A DNA stretch of 64,000 nt from Flavobacterium sedimenticola (GCF_030053345.1 NZ_JASGBP010000001.1:310001-374000), one strand, 5' to 3'; positions 26,237 to 35,580 are shown, numbered from the stretch's first letter. The notes: a model not told the origin generated them from the sequence alone. Program-made: numbers and translations.

Positions 26237-27049
26237 ATGAAGTTTCTAAAATACCTGCCTTTTTTAATCATCGGATGGATGCACGCACAAGAAGAAGTGG
26301 TTCACTCGGTGTACTTCGAATTTGATAAATATACCCTAACCGAAGCGCAAGCGAAAGATGTGGTTGATTTTATCAAAAAAACCGATTCGACCCGAATCGA
26401 ATCGATTCAAATTTTCGGATATACCGATGATGTGGGGAAGGAAGCGTACAACTACAAACTTTCGACGAAAAGAGCCACAGCCATTCAGAATAAATTTATC
26501 GAAAGCGGTATCACAAGCAAAGTTATTGTCACCATTGAAGGAAAAGGAAGAATTTTGATTGATGATGATATTGTTGAAAATTTACCCGAAAAGCGTTCTA
26601 AAAACCGACGTGTAGACGTAGTACTCAATTTGAAACCGTTGCCCAAAATTGAGATTCCGGGGTATTACAATTCCATTCAAAAGAAACACATCGTAGGCGA
26701 TCACATTTATCTCGATAATGTGCTTTTTGAGCGCGGCAGCAGTAAACTGACGTTCAAAACCAAAACCGAATTAGACAAACTGGCCAAACTGTTGCACAAG
26801 TATAAAAACCTGAATTTTGAGATTCAAGGCCATGTGTGTTGTACCCCGCCATTTCAAAAAGAGGCCATTGATATGGACACCAAAAAAAGACAATTGTCTA
26901 CCAACCGAGCGCAAGCCGTATACAAATACCTCATTTGGAAAAAAATCGCTAAAGAACGAATGACGTTTAAAGGCTACGGCAATACGGTTCCTCTGGGCAA
27001 AGGTGCCGAATACGACCGTAGGGTAGAATTGGTGATTTCCAAAGTGTAA
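26237..27049 (+). CDS. Protein with two tandem OmpA-like peptidoglycan-binding domains
   Basis: A 270-residue exported protein (signal to about residue 17, MHAQ). The first OmpA-like domain spans about 20-132 (VYFEFDKYTLT, FGYTDDVGKEAYNYKLSTKRA, NRRVDVVL). The second spans about 153-269 (NVLFERGSSKLT, EIQGHVCCTP, LSTNRAQAVYKYL, YDRRVELVI). In domain 2 the Asp of the usual GHTD signature is replaced by the start of a Cys-containing insertion. It likely anchors the envelope to peptidoglycan. It starts 1 bp after the S41 stop. Confidence 0.88.
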   Translation: MKFLKYLPFLIIGWMHAQEEVVHSVYFEFDKYTLTEAQAKDVVDFIKKTDSTRIESIQIFGYTDDVGKEAYNYKLSTKRATAIQNKFIESGITSKVIVTIEGKGRILIDDDIVENLPEKRSKNRRVDVVLNLKPLPKIEIPGYYNSIQKKHIVGDHIYLDNVLFERGSSKLTFKTKTELDKLAKLLHKYKNLNFEIQGHVCCTPPFQKEAIDMDTKKRQLSTNRAQAVYKYLIWKKIAKERMTFKGYGNTVPLGKGAEYDRRVELVISKV

Positions 27050-27496
27050 TCAGTCTTTTTTCATGCGGATGTGCGGAATATCGTCTTCGAGATACGTTTC
27101 GCTAATTTGGATGAATCCGTGGCTTTCATAAAATCGCTTCAGATACAATTGCGCCGATATGGTGATTTTTCTTTGATCAAAATGCGATTTAATCACCTGA
27201 ATGGCCTCGCGCATCAAGACATGTCCTAATTTTTTATCCCGATAACTTTCTTTGACCACGACCCGGCCGATGGAGGCTTCGTTGAAATAATCATGGGGTT
27301 TAAACAACCGGGCATACGCCACGATGGTTCCGTTGTCTTCTCCGATTACGTGAAGGGCTTTTTGATCTTTGCCGTCGATATCCTGATACACGCAATTTTG
27401 CTCCACGACAAAGACTTCGCTTCGCAGCTGTAGTATTTCGTATAGCTCTTGGGTCGAAAGTGCCTCAAATCGCTTTATTTTCCATTCTAAATTCAT
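27050..27496 (-). CDS. GNAT-family N-acetyltransferase (ElaA-like)
   Basis: A 148-residue protein with ELYEILQLRSEVFVVEQNCVYQDIDGKDQKALHV at the start, as in ElaA proteins, and the acetyl-CoA pocket IGRVVVKESYRDKKLGHVLM. It ends with YESHGFIQISETYLEDDIPHIRM. The acceptor is unknown. It is convergent with the OmpA-like gene with no spacer (ends 27049/27050) and 3 bp downstream of the DUF4837 gene. Confidence 0.9.
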   Translation of the reverse strand: MNLEWKIKRFEALSTQELYEILQLRSEVFVVEQNCVYQDIDGKDQKALHVIGEDNGTIVAYARLFKPHDYFNEASIGRVVVKESYRDKKLGHVLMREAIQVIKSHFDQRKITISAQLYLKRFYESHGFIQISETYLEDDIPHIRMKKD

Positions 27497-27499
27497 AGG

Positions 27500-28471
27500 C
27501 TATTTTTTAAATTGAATGGATTTAATCATCGATTCCAATTCAAACATTAAATCGCGCTTCTCCTTTGAAGGCGCGTAACAAAATCCTTCGAGTACCAGTA
27601 TTCTCTTATTGGCTTTGTCGAAAATGGCGTAATTGATAAACGGACCCGACATGAAATCGTTTTTCATTTGCCAGGTTCCTTTGGTTTCAAAAGCTTTTCG
27701 CCCGGCCAACATGGTTTTGGAAAAATACGGCGAATAGGCTTCTTCTGTAACCATTTTGGTACCGTAAACCGATCCGTGAATAAATTTTCTGCCGATAGAA
27801 TCGCGCGTTCTCACGATATCACTTACGGCACTCCCATTGTGTATGGCGCTGTACGGAACTTGGTAGATAATTAAACTGGTGTTGCCGCTGGTAATTTCGC
27901 TTTTAAGCCAAATGAAATTTTTGCGTCGCATCACGTATTCGTACTTCGAAGGCACCAGTATGTCGATGTTGAACTTTTTTTGGATTTTTTGGGTATTCAA
28001 CAAAGAGTCACGAAAGATTTTTTGGTTTTGCGCGATTTCGACCGCGCGCATTTTTTGAATAATCCGTGGCGCGTTTTCTTCTAGAATCTCGAGAATTTCG
28101 GCTACTGTTTTCCCCGAAATATGAATGGTGTTTTGTGGCAAAGCGAATTCGTTCTCTTTGATTTCAAACTTGGTTTCATTCTCCTTTTTGACAATGATGA
28201 TGTTTCTGGTATCGGTGGAAAACCCTTCAAAAAGTTTCACCGGATATTGATTGATGGTAAACAGCGGTTCTTCCTGAGGCAAACCCAAAACCGGCGAGGC
28301 CAGTTTATTTCGAATACTGTCGCCTACCTCGCTGTTCCACAATTGATCATCTATAATCACCGCAATGGTATTGATGGCGGCTGTAGAATCGTCGGTAAGC
28401 TTGTCCTTTTTAAACGAACAAGAACTCACTAAAAACGTGACAAAAAGCCATAAAAAAAGGGTTTTATTCAT
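27500..28471 (-). CDS. DUF4837 lipoprotein
   Basis: The start is set at 28471, where MNKTLFLWLFVTFLVSSCSF gives a clean lipoprotein signal with Cys18; an in-frame ATG 18 bp upstream would spoil it. The 323-residue product fits DUF4837, a Bacteroidota-restricted lipoprotein family of unknown role (LPQNTIHISGKTVAEILEILEENAP, FNIDILVPSKYEYVMR, FIWLKSEI, then a FMSGPFINYAI block). It lies between the acetyltransferase and a LysM transglycosylase on the same strand. Confidence 0.85.
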   Translation of the reverse strand: MNKTLFLWLFVTFLVSSCSFKKDKLTDDSTAAINTIAVIIDDQLWNSEVGDSIRNKLASPVLGLPQEEPLFTINQYPVKLFEGFSTDTRNIIIVKKENETKFEIKENEFALPQNTIHISGKTVAEILEILEENAPRIIQKMRAVEIAQNQKIFRDSLLNTQKIQKKFNIDILVPSKYEYVMRRKNFIWLKSEITSGNTSLIIYQVPYSAIHNGSAVSDIVRTRDSIGRKFIHGSVYGTKMVTEEAYSPYFSKTMLAGRKAFETKGTWQMKNDFMSGPFINYAIFDKANKRILVLEGFCYAPSKEKRDLMFELESMIKSIQFKK

Positions 28472-28509
28472 GATCGAAATAAAACCCAAATTTAGAGAAG
28501 ATTTTCGGA

Positions 28510-30762
28510 TTAACCGTTGTTAATTTTCAACTTCATCCCCGGTTTCAAACTCTCGTTTTTAATGCCGTTCCATTTTTTGATATCGGAAATGGTCACACCC
28601 GGATATTTTTTTGCAATGCTGAATAACGAATCGCCTTTTTTAACATAGTATAATTTCACGTTGTTTCGGTCGTTAGCGGCAATACTTTCTTTTTTAGAAG
28701 ACTTGGTTTCGGTAACGGCCACTTCTTTTTTGGAAACAATTAAGGTTTCGCCCAAACGAACATTGTTGTCCTCCAAATTATTCCACTCTTTAATTTCGGC
28801 TATGGTCACATTGTATTTTTTGGCAATGGTTCCTAAGTATTCGCCTTTTTTAACTTTGTGCTCTACTATTTTGGTTTCGGTAACCGGAGCTTCTTCCTGA
28901 GTGTTGGCTTCCTTATCCACCAAAGCTAATTTAGAACCTAATTGAACGTTTAAATCATCGAGATTATTCCATTTTTTTAAGTCTTCTAAACTTACATTAA
29001 ATTTTTTGGCGATGCTGAATAAGTTGTCTCCCTTTTGTACTTCGTAGTAGTCAGAAGCTTCATGGTTATTTTGGGTATCGTTATCGTTGGAAGCCACGGC
29101 TGTTTCCACTTTAGTTTCAGCAAGCGGTTTGTCGCTTTTCACTTCTTTTCTAACTGTTGTAACCACTCTTTCGTTTTTAATCACTTTTAAGTTGGCCCCC
29201 AAAGCAATATTGTTACTTTTTAGTTTATTCCATTTTTTCAATTCGGCTACGGTTACACCGTATTTATCTGAAATCTCGCCCAAGTTGTCGCCTTTTTTGA
29301 CTTTGTGATATTTCACAACGTCTTTGTAGCTGATTACCTTTTCTTCTTTGAAAATCTTACCGGAATTCGAAGCCACGTCGGACGAATGATTCACCGCAGC
29401 GGTATCGGCCTTAGTGGATTTTCTCTCGTTAGAGGCAATGCTTTCTCGGGTATAAATTTTCAGATTTCGACCCAATGGCGCTTTGTTGCTGCGCAGACGG
29501 TTCCATTTTTTTAATTCGGACATCGTTACGCCATATCGATCTGAAATTTCACTTAAGCTGTCACCGCGCCTTACTTTATGATACTTTACCTTGGAAGTTG
29601 ACAATGAATCGCGAGAAGCCAACATGCCTTGGTATGGCTTTTCTCTTTGGCTCGATTCGTACTCCGCATAAGCGTAAATTTTATCTTCATTCGAAGTAAA
29701 TAAAGCAATCTTATCTACCGGCAATCTCAAAAAATGTTGCTGACCGGAAATGTATGGAATCTCTTCTCGTTTGTAAGTTGGGTTCAAAAATTGTAATTCG
29801 GCTACCGAAACATCCAATAAATCGGCCAATTGTTTGAACGTCATGGAACGTTTTACCATCACCGTATCGGTGGCAAAGTGATTGGCAATCGCTCTGTCCG
29901 GTTTGATACCGTGCTCTTTGTGGTATTCGAAAATATACATGGTAGCCAAAAATGCCGGTACATACCCTTGTGTTTCTTTGTGTAAATACGGGCGAATATT
30001 CCAGTAGTTTTGTTTTCCTCCTGAGCGTCGGATAGCTTTAGCCACATTACCCGGACCGGTATTGTAAGAAGCCAAAACCAAATCCCAATCCCCAAAAATA
30101 GCATACATGTTTTTCATGTATTGTGTAGCCGCGTTACTGGCTTTTAACGGATCTCGACGGTCATCCACATAAGTATCTACTTGTAAACCGTACTGTTTTC
30201 CGGTTTGATACATAAACTGCCATAATCCGGTAGCGCCCACTCTGGAAACGGCTCTCGGGTTAAGTGCTGATTCAACTACCGCTAAATACTTGATTTCAAG
30301 CGGGATATTTTGTGCCGCCAAGGCTTCTTCAAACATGGGGAAATAGTATTGTGATACACCCATTAATCTTTCGAAAGCTCGTTTTCTGTTCTTTAAAAAA
30401 GATTTGATTACGTTTTCCAAACCCACGTTATATTCAATATTGAACGGTGATTTTTCGTCTAATTTCTTCAACCTTTCTTTTAAAAGCTCGGTTGACAACT
30501 CATAGTCTACTTTTTCATCAACATTAATGTTGCGAATATCCAGGGTTAACTCATTGTACAAATCTAAACTGGCCAATTCTTTCATCCACATACTGTCGAT
30601 ACATTGAGCAATTTTGTCGTGAACAAAGGTTGCCTTAATGGAGTCGAGTACTTCCCTTTTGGTCAGTTTTCTTTGCGCCGGTTTGAGAGCAATGGTATCT
30701 TGGGCAAAAGTTACCGAAGCTATCAACATCAAGGCTAAAGTGGTTATTTTTTTTATAATCAT
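28510..30762 (-). CDS. MltD-like lytic transglycosylase with five LysM domains
   Basis: A 750-residue exported protein (signal to about residue 20). The SLT domain spans about 150-290, with catalytic Glu164 (VVESALNPRAVS), GATGLWQFM and ASYNTGPGNVAKAIRRSGG. Five LysM repeats follow from about residue 392 to the C-terminus, each of the form Y(H/Y)xVxxGDxLxxIAxxxxV...LKxWN. It cleaves peptidoglycan glycan strands to 1,6-anhydro products, with LysM holding it on the wall. MltD normally carries two or three LysM domains, so this is a long version. Confidence 0.94.
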   Translation of the reverse strand: MIIKKITTLALMLIASVTFAQDTIALKPAQRKLTKREVLDSIKATFVHDKIAQCIDSMWMKELASLDLYNELTLDIRNINVDEKVDYELSTELLKERLKKLDEKSPFNIEYNVGLENVIKSFLKNRKRAFERLMGVSQYYFPMFEEALAAQNIPLEIKYLAVVESALNPRAVSRVGATGLWQFMYQTGKQYGLQVDTYVDDRRDPLKASNAATQYMKNMYAIFGDWDLVLASYNTGPGNVAKAIRRSGGKQNYWNIRPYLHKETQGYVPAFLATMYIFEYHKEHGIKPDRAIANHFATDTVMVKRSMTFKQLADLLDVSVAELQFLNPTYKREEIPYISGQQHFLRLPVDKIALFTSNEDKIYAYAEYESSQREKPYQGMLASRDSLSTSKVKYHKVRRGDSLSEISDRYGVTMSELKKWNRLRSNKAPLGRNLKIYTRESIASNERKSTKADTAAVNHSSDVASNSGKIFKEEKVISYKDVVKYHKVKKGDNLGEISDKYGVTVAELKKWNKLKSNNIALGANLKVIKNERVVTTVRKEVKSDKPLAETKVETAVASNDNDTQNNHEASDYYEVQKGDNLFSIAKKFNVSLEDLKKWNNLDDLNVQLGSKLALVDKEANTQEEAPVTETKIVEHKVKKGEYLGTIAKKYNVTIAEIKEWNNLEDNNVRLGETLIVSKKEVAVTETKSSKKESIAANDRNNVKLYYVKKGDSLFSIAKKYPGVTISDIKKWNGIKNESLKPGMKLKINNG

Positions 30763-30855
30763 AACTTTATGGTATAAAGTGGTATTTGATATTGTTGTTA
30801 ATTACCTATAATTAACAACGCAATTAATTGTCTTTTATTGTGTTGCTGTTTAGAA

Positions 30856-32043
30856 TTAGTTCAAAATAGCGGCTATTCCCGGCAATACTTTACCTTCCAA
30901 CATTTCCAACATGGCACCGCCACCGGTAGAAACATAACTCATTTTATCTTCCAAACCGAATTGTTTCACCGCCGCCACCGAGTCACCGCCGCCTACTAAA
31001 GAGAAGGCGCCGTTTTGAGTAGATTCGGCAATAAAATTGCCTAAAGTGATGGTTCCTTTGGCAAATGATTCCATTTCAAAAACGCCTAAAGGTCCGTTCC
31101 ACAATATGGTTTTCGATTCCATGATTACGGCTCTGAAATTTTCCAATGATTTTGGTCCGGCATCCAAGCCTTGCCAACCATCAGGAATTTTAGTCACATC
31201 GACTACTTGAGTCTGAGCATCGTTTGAAAAACTATCCGCTGCCACCACGTCAACCGGAAGGTGGACTTGAACGTTTTTTTCTTTAGCCAAGCGTAAAATT
31301 TCCAAGGCCAATTCTTGCTTATCATCTTCACAAATGGAATCCCCTATGGCGCCGCCTAAGGCTTTCACAAAGGTGAACGTCATGCCGCCACCGATAATCA
31401 TATGGTCTACCTTATCTAAAATATTTTCAATAACTGTGATTTTAGAAGAGACTTTTGATCCCCCTAGTACCGCCGTTACCGGTTTTACCGAATTATTTAA
31501 AACGCGATTCAAGCTATCAATTTCTTTAGCTAAAAGCGCGCCGAAGCATTTTTTTTCGGGAAAAAATTGAGCTATGATGGTGGTTGATGCGTGCGCTCTG
31601 TGTGCTGTTCCGAAAGCATCGTTCACATAAATATCGCCTAAGGAAGCTAATTCCTTGGCAAAAGCCACATCTCCGGCTTCTTCTTCAGCGTAAAAACGAA
31701 GATTCTCCAACAACAAAACTTCTCCGGCTTTTAATTGACGGGCTGCTTGTTGTGCGATTTCGCCCCTACAATCTGGGGCAAATTGAACTGAAACTCCAAG
31801 AACTTCAGCTGTTTTAGCTACAATATGACGCAAAGAAAACTGATCTTGTTTTCCTTTGGGTCTACCTAAATGTGACATCAAGATTACACTTCCGCCATCT
31901 GCTAAGATTTTGTCAATAGTAGGCTTAGCCGCTTCAATACGATTGGCATCGGTAACATTAAAATACTCGTCTAACGGCACATTAAAGTCAACACGAATAA
32001 TCGCTTTTTGGGCGTAGAAATTAAAATCTTGAAGTGTTTTCAT
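30856..32043 (-). CDS. pgk: Phosphoglycerate kinase
   Basis: A 395-residue glycolytic enzyme converting 1,3-bisphosphoglycerate and ADP to 3-phosphoglycerate and ATP. Seen are [39 protein letters not shown], the hinge [27 protein letters not shown] and the C-terminal [34 protein letters not shown] nucleotide-binding block. Full length and intact. It is a single gene with a TATATTTG -7 element upstream. Confidence 0.97.
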   Translation of the reverse strand: MKTLQDFNFYAQKAIIRVDFNVPLDEYFNVTDANRIEAAKPTIDKILADGGSVILMSHLGRPKGKQDQFSLRHIVAKTAEVLGVSVQFAPDCRGEIAQQAARQLKAGEVLLLENLRFYAEEEAGDVAFAKELASLGDIYVNDAFGTAHRAHASTTIIAQFFPEKKCFGALLAKEIDSLNRVLNNSVKPVTAVLGGSKVSSKITVIENILDKVDHMIIGGGMTFTFVKALGGAIGDSICEDDKQELALEILRLAKEKNVQVHLPVDVVAADSFSNDAQTQVVDVTKIPDGWQGLDAGPKSLENFRAVIMESKTILWNGPLGVFEMESFAKGTITLGNFIAESTQNGAFSLVGGGDSVAAVKQFGLEDKMSYVSTGGGAMLEMLEGKVLPGIAAILN

Positions 32044-32071
32044 CTGATATCTTAGTGGTTACGAATTGTTG

Positions 32072-32079
32072 CAAATATA
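32072..32079 (-). promoter_or_regulatory. Candidate -7 promoter element of pgk
   Basis: TATATTTG on the minus strand, 28 bp upstream of the pgk start. No TTG is found 17-23 bp further up. Confidence 0.5.
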
Positions 32080-32241
32080 AGAATTTTTGATTTTATCGGT
32101 AATTTTTGTGTTTTTATCGATGTTTTTTAAGAAAATTTTAAGTTGTAAAGCATTTACATTCAGCCGAATAGAAAAGTACAATCCATGGTTATCGGTTACC
32201 AAAACAATGCTTATGTTGCTTGAATCCTTTCAATAGTACTT

Positions 32242-32270
32242 TTTGGAAGCTAATATTTCCGTTATATTTG
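32242..32270 (+). promoter_or_regulatory. Consensus promoter of holB, predicting a leaderless mRNA
   Basis: TTTG (32242-32245), 17 bp, then TATATTTG (32263-32270): a full match to the Bacteroidota TTTG-N17-23-TAnnTTTG promoter. Only 4 bp separate it from the holB ATG at 32275, so transcription should begin at or beside the start codon. Confidence 0.7.
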
Positions 32271-32274
32271 CTCT

Positions 32275-33423
32275 ATGTTGTTTTCAGAAATATTGGGTCA
32301 GGAACCTCTAAAAAACCACCTCATAAATACGGCGTTATCGGGTCGAATTCCGCATGCGCAGCTTTTTATCGGTCCGGAAGGCAGCGGTACTTTGGCCATG
32401 GCGATTGCTTATGCTCAGTTTGTATTGTGTCAAAATACCGGTTTTGAAAACAGTGGTGGTAATGAGAGTTGTAATCTGAAATTTCAAAATCTCTCGCATC
32501 CCGATTTGCATTTTATTTATCCGAATGTGACTAATGACGATGTGAAATCGAAGCCAAAAAGTGCCGATTTTATTTTAGATTGGCGCGAATTTGTCACTAA
32601 AAACCCTTACGGCAGTTTGTTTGATTGGTACAAACATTTAGGTGTTCAAAATAAACAAGGTGAGATTCGCGTTGAAGATGCTCAGGATATTCTAAAATCA
32701 TTGGCCTTAAAATCTTACGAGGGCGGTTATAAAGTGATGATTGTGTGGATGGTTGACAAGATGAATATAGCGGCCTCGAACAAGTTACTCAAACTACTGG
32801 AGGAACCACCTGAAAAAACATTGTTTATTTTAATCTCCGAAAACGAAGAAGATATCATTCAAACCATAAGATCGCGTTGTCAAGTACTGCATTTTAATGC
32901 TTTACCTGAGTCTGTGATTGCAAAGGCAATGCGCGAAAAATACTTTTTGGATGAACCCTCTGCACTAAAAGTAGCGCATCTGTCACAAGGAAATTACAAT
33001 CGAGCCATTCATATTTTGAACAATGATAATGATGATTCGTTGTTTGAAAAGTGGTTTGTAGATTGGGTTCGAGCGGCTTATGGCGCCAAAGGCAATCCGG
33101 ATGCGATACAAAATTTGCTTTCTTGGAGCGAAGAAATTGCCGGAATCGGCCGTGAAGGACAAAAGCAGTTTTTGGGGTTTTGTATTGACATGTTCCGACA
33201 AGCTTTATTGTTAAACTACCAAACCGATAAACTGGTATACATAGAGCCCAGGGTAGAAGGATTTAAACTCGACCGATTTGCACCCTTTGTAAACGGGAAC
33301 AACATCACCGATATTTACAAAGAGCTTTCTGATGCAATCTATCACATTGAACGCAATGGAAATGCAAAAATTATTTTGACGGATTTATCCATAAAATTGA
33401 CTCGTTTAATTCATAAAAACTAA
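32275..33423 (+). CDS. holB: DNA polymerase III delta-prime subunit
   Basis: A 382-residue clamp-loader subunit. It has FSEILGQEPLKNHLINTALSGRIPHAQLFIGPEGSGT at the N-terminus, a KVMIVWMVDKMN Walker-B-like strand, NKLLKLLEEPPEKTLFILISE and the sensor IRSRCQVLHF. The P-loop reads GPEGSGTL, lacking the Lys that contacts ATP phosphates, as expected for the non-hydrolysing delta-prime. The ATG is 4 bp after a consensus promoter, so the transcript is probably leaderless. A DoxX gene follows 4 bp after the stop. Confidence 0.93.
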   Translation: MLFSEILGQEPLKNHLINTALSGRIPHAQLFIGPEGSGTLAMAIAYAQFVLCQNTGFENSGGNESCNLKFQNLSHPDLHFIYPNVTNDDVKSKPKSADFILDWREFVTKNPYGSLFDWYKHLGVQNKQGEIRVEDAQDILKSLALKSYEGGYKVMIVWMVDKMNIAASNKLLKLLEEPPEKTLFILISENEEDIIQTIRSRCQVLHFNALPESVIAKAMREKYFLDEPSALKVAHLSQGNYNRAIHILNNDNDDSLFEKWFVDWVRAAYGAKGNPDAIQNLLSWSEEIAGIGREGQKQFLGFCIDMFRQALLLNYQTDKLVYIEPRVEGFKLDRFAPFVNGNNITDIYKELSDAIYHIERNGNAKIILTDLSIKLTRLIHKN

Positions 33424-33427
33424 GATT

Positions 33428-33811
33428 ATGAACAATACTGCATCTATTTTGGCATTGCTTTTTTTAGCGGTAACTTTTATTCAATCGGCTCACGACAAAG
33501 TTTTCGAATGGAAAGGGAATGTAGACTGGCTCAAAGGGCATTTTTCAAAAACCATCCTCAAAAACAACGTTCCGTTAGCTCTTTTTGTCATTCTGATTTT
33601 AGAATTGGTAACTGGTGTTTTATCATTAGCCGGATGCGTAGAATTGGTTGTCAACGGAGGGAAAACATTTGGCTTTTATGGTGCTGTTTTTGCTTCTATA
33701 ACATTGATTTTCTTATTGTTAGGTCAACGAATTGCCAAAGATTATGACGGCGCGAGAACCATTGCCATCTATTTTGTACCGGCCGTGCTGGCGGTGTGGT
33801 GGCTTAGCTAA
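33428..33811 (+). CDS. DoxX-family small membrane protein
   Basis: A 127-residue protein with four hydrophobic segments (about 2-20, 45-68, 75-98, 105-125), including AHDKVFEWKGNVDWLKGHFSKT after the first helix, as seen in flavobacterial DoxX/DoxD-like proteins. Specific activity is not predictable. It shares the holB transcript (4-bp spacing) and is closed by a strong terminator. Confidence 0.8.
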   Translation: MNNTASILALLFLAVTFIQSAHDKVFEWKGNVDWLKGHFSKTILKNNVPLALFVILILELVTGVLSLAGCVELVVNGGKTFGFYGAVFASITLIFLLLGQRIAKDYDGARTIAIYFVPAVLAVWWLS

Positions 33812-33821
33812 ATACAGCCAT

Positions 33822-33852
33822 AAAAAAACCGCGATTGTTTCGCGGTTTTTTT
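33822..33852. terminator. Bidirectional intrinsic terminator
   Basis: The stem CCGCGA (33829-33834) / TCGCGG (33840-33845) is extended by A and T runs on both sides. It lies between the convergent DoxX and OmpH-like genes. Confidence 0.88.
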
Positions 33853-33863
33853 ATTTTCAAATG

Positions 33864-34439
33864 TTACTTTTTAGCTTCTTCTTTGGCTTCTGGTTTTTCT
33901 TCTTTTTTACCGGAAGCTTTGTATTTATCATTCACCAATTTGATGATTTCTTTGGTAATGTCGTAGCTGTCTTTGGCATACAAAACAGAGGCTACATCAC
34001 CTGTTCCGTAAATATAATCATACCCTTTTTCTTTGCCGTATGCTTTGATAATTTTTTTGTAATTACTTACCAAAGAGTCCATTTCTACACCGCTCTCGCC
34101 TTGTAATTGTTGTAGCATGGCTTGTTGGGCGTAAGTCAACTCTTGCTCTCTGCGTTGTAATTCGGCTCCTTTTTGTTCCGCCCAAACTTGTCCGTTGGCT
34201 TGCGCATTTTTTTGGAAATTGGCAGCTTCTGATTTGAATCGATTTACTTCAACCTCTAATTGGCTTCCCATTACTTTCGATTTGTCTTTGTACTTTTCCT
34301 CGATATCTTTTTTCTCGATAGATTCGTCCATCAATTTGGAAGTATCAATGTAAGCTGTTTTGAATTCTTTGGTTTCGGCAGTTTTGTTGCAAGAGAGTAT
34401 GGATATAGTCAATGCAAAAAGTAAAACAGTTTTCTTCAT
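33864..34439 (-). CDS. OmpH/Skp-like periplasmic chaperone-type lipoprotein
   Basis: A 191-residue protein with signal MKKTVLLFALTISILSCNK (lipobox Cys17). The mature part is Lys/Glu/Gln-rich coiled coil (MGSQLEVEVNRFKSEAANFQKNAQANGQVW, RREQELTYAQQAMLQQL) with AYIDTSKLMDES at the start and YDYIYGTGDVASVLYAKDSYDIT at the end, as in OmpH/Skp proteins that escort outer-membrane proteins. The C-terminal Lys/Glu tail is simple sequence. A lipid anchor is a departure from the soluble Skp of E. coli. Confidence 0.88.
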   Translation of the reverse strand: MKKTVLLFALTISILSCNKTAETKEFKTAYIDTSKLMDESIEKKDIEEKYKDKSKVMGSQLEVEVNRFKSEAANFQKNAQANGQVWAEQKGAELQRREQELTYAQQAMLQQLQGESGVEMDSLVSNYKKIIKAYGKEKGYDYIYGTGDVASVLYAKDSYDITKEIIKLVNDKYKASGKKEEKPEAKEEAKK

Positions 34440-34467
34440 TATGATTTGATAAATTAATTTAAGTTTT

Positions 34468-34475
34468 CAAAAGTA
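34468..34475 (-). promoter_or_regulatory. Candidate -7 promoter element of the OmpH-like gene
   Basis: TACTTTTG on the minus strand, 28 bp upstream of the start codon at 34439. The -33 element is unclear. Confidence 0.4.
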
Positions 34476-34685
34476 TAAAAATAAACGCCAAAAATCTAAC
34501 CTCAAAATGGTTGTATTGTATTACAATTTCCAACAATAAGGTTTGACTATGGTTTGCTGATCAGCTATAAGTGACAATTATTAAAAATAACTTTAAATAA
34601 AGCGTTTTAAAGGCGTTTCTTGTTTTCGCCGGCAAATTATATGTGTCGCCCTATTTTGATTAATCTGTGCTTTTTTAAAACGTTT

Positions 34686-35531
34686 TTAGCTGTTTTTAAT
34701 GATGTAAATGTGTGAGGAATACTCTTTGGTTTTGTTCCCGCTGAGATTTGACTTCCATCCGACAAAAAAAGCTCTGATAAAATTCATTTTTCCGGTTTTG
34801 TATTTTTCAGAAAGTAAGCTCACATAAAAACTGTCAAATTTCATAGGAAGGACTTCTGTGAGTTTCATTCCTTTTTCGGCAAATAACTTTCCTATGGTAG
34901 TTTTGGAAAAATGCCAGATGTGCCTTGGCACATCAAAGGCAGCCCAATATTTTCCGTAATACTCCGCATCGAACGATTTAAAATTGGGAACCGCAATAAC
35001 AATAGTTCCGTTAGGCTTGATTAGCCTTTTCAATTCTGTAATGTATTCGTCAAGATTAGGAACATGTTCCAAAACATGCCACATCGTAATGACGTCGAAA
35101 GACTGACTTTCTAAATCGGAAAGCACCTCTACAAATGTTACGCCTTTGGCTTGGGCAATTGCTTTGGCTTTAGTACTTGGTTCAATCCCGGTAGTTTGCC
35201 ATCCGTCTTTTTGGGCGGTAACCAAAAAATCGCCTGTTCCGGCGCCGATGTCTAAAAGTCTTCCTTTGGCGGCATGTGCATTAATGAGCTTTAATTTATT
35301 CTTAAGGGCTATTCCTTTTACCACGTGATATACTCTTTCAAAAAGAGAACGTTTGCCATCAGTATGCGAAATGTAATCCTCGCTTTCATAATAGCTCGGA
35401 AGTTTATCCAGACTCGGTTTGGGAAACGTAATTAATAAATCATATTCCGGATTGTGATGCAATTCGAAGATTTCTTTAGAAACAGAATAATCTCTAACTT
35501 TTTGAAAAAAAATATTGTTTTGAAAACTCAT
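34686..35531 (-). CDS. Class I SAM-dependent methyltransferase
   Basis: A 281-residue protein with the SAM-binding loop GRLLDIGAGTGDFL, a VEVL/DVITMWHVLEHVPN catalytic-region block and VIAVPNFKSFDAEYYGKYWAAFDVPRHIWHF near the middle, as in the Methyltransf_23 group. There is no signal peptide. The 60-70 N-terminal residues before the SAM domain resemble those of methyltransferases working on glycans or lipids, but the substrate is unknown. A parS-like site lies between it and mnmG. Confidence 0.88.
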   Translation of the reverse strand: MSFQNNIFFQKVRDYSVSKEIFELHHNPEYDLLITFPKPSLDKLPSYYESEDYISHTDGKRSLFERVYHVVKGIALKNKLKLINAHAAKGRLLDIGAGTGDFLVTAQKDGWQTTGIEPSTKAKAIAQAKGVTFVEVLSDLESQSFDVITMWHVLEHVPNLDEYITELKRLIKPNGTIVIAVPNFKSFDAEYYGKYWAAFDVPRHIWHFSKTTIGKLFAEKGMKLTEVLPMKFDSFYVSLLSEKYKTGKMNFIRAFFVGWKSNLSGNKTKEYSSHIYIIKNS

Positions 35532-35564
35532 ATAAAGTCAGTGTTGGTAGGGCTTTACAAAATT

Positions 35565-35580
35565 GGTTTCACGTGGAACG
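35565..35580. promoter_or_regulatory. parS-like ParB-binding site (14 of 16)
   Basis: GGTTTCACGTGGAACG: the 14-base core GTTTCACGTGGAAC fits the widely conserved parS TGTTNCACGTGNAACA, with mismatches only at the two outermost bases. It is intergenic, between the methyltransferase and mnmG, 1.9 kb from the exact site at 37510. Confidence 0.7.

Noticed and set aside
32044..32274. Possible small RNA gene in the pgk-holB spacer
   Set aside because: Only the two divergent promoters are visible; no terminator or conserved hairpin.
34440..34685. RNA gene or hidden ORF in the OmpH-methyltransferase gap
   Set aside because: No tRNA-like or terminator structure and no convincing frame; only a -7-like element.
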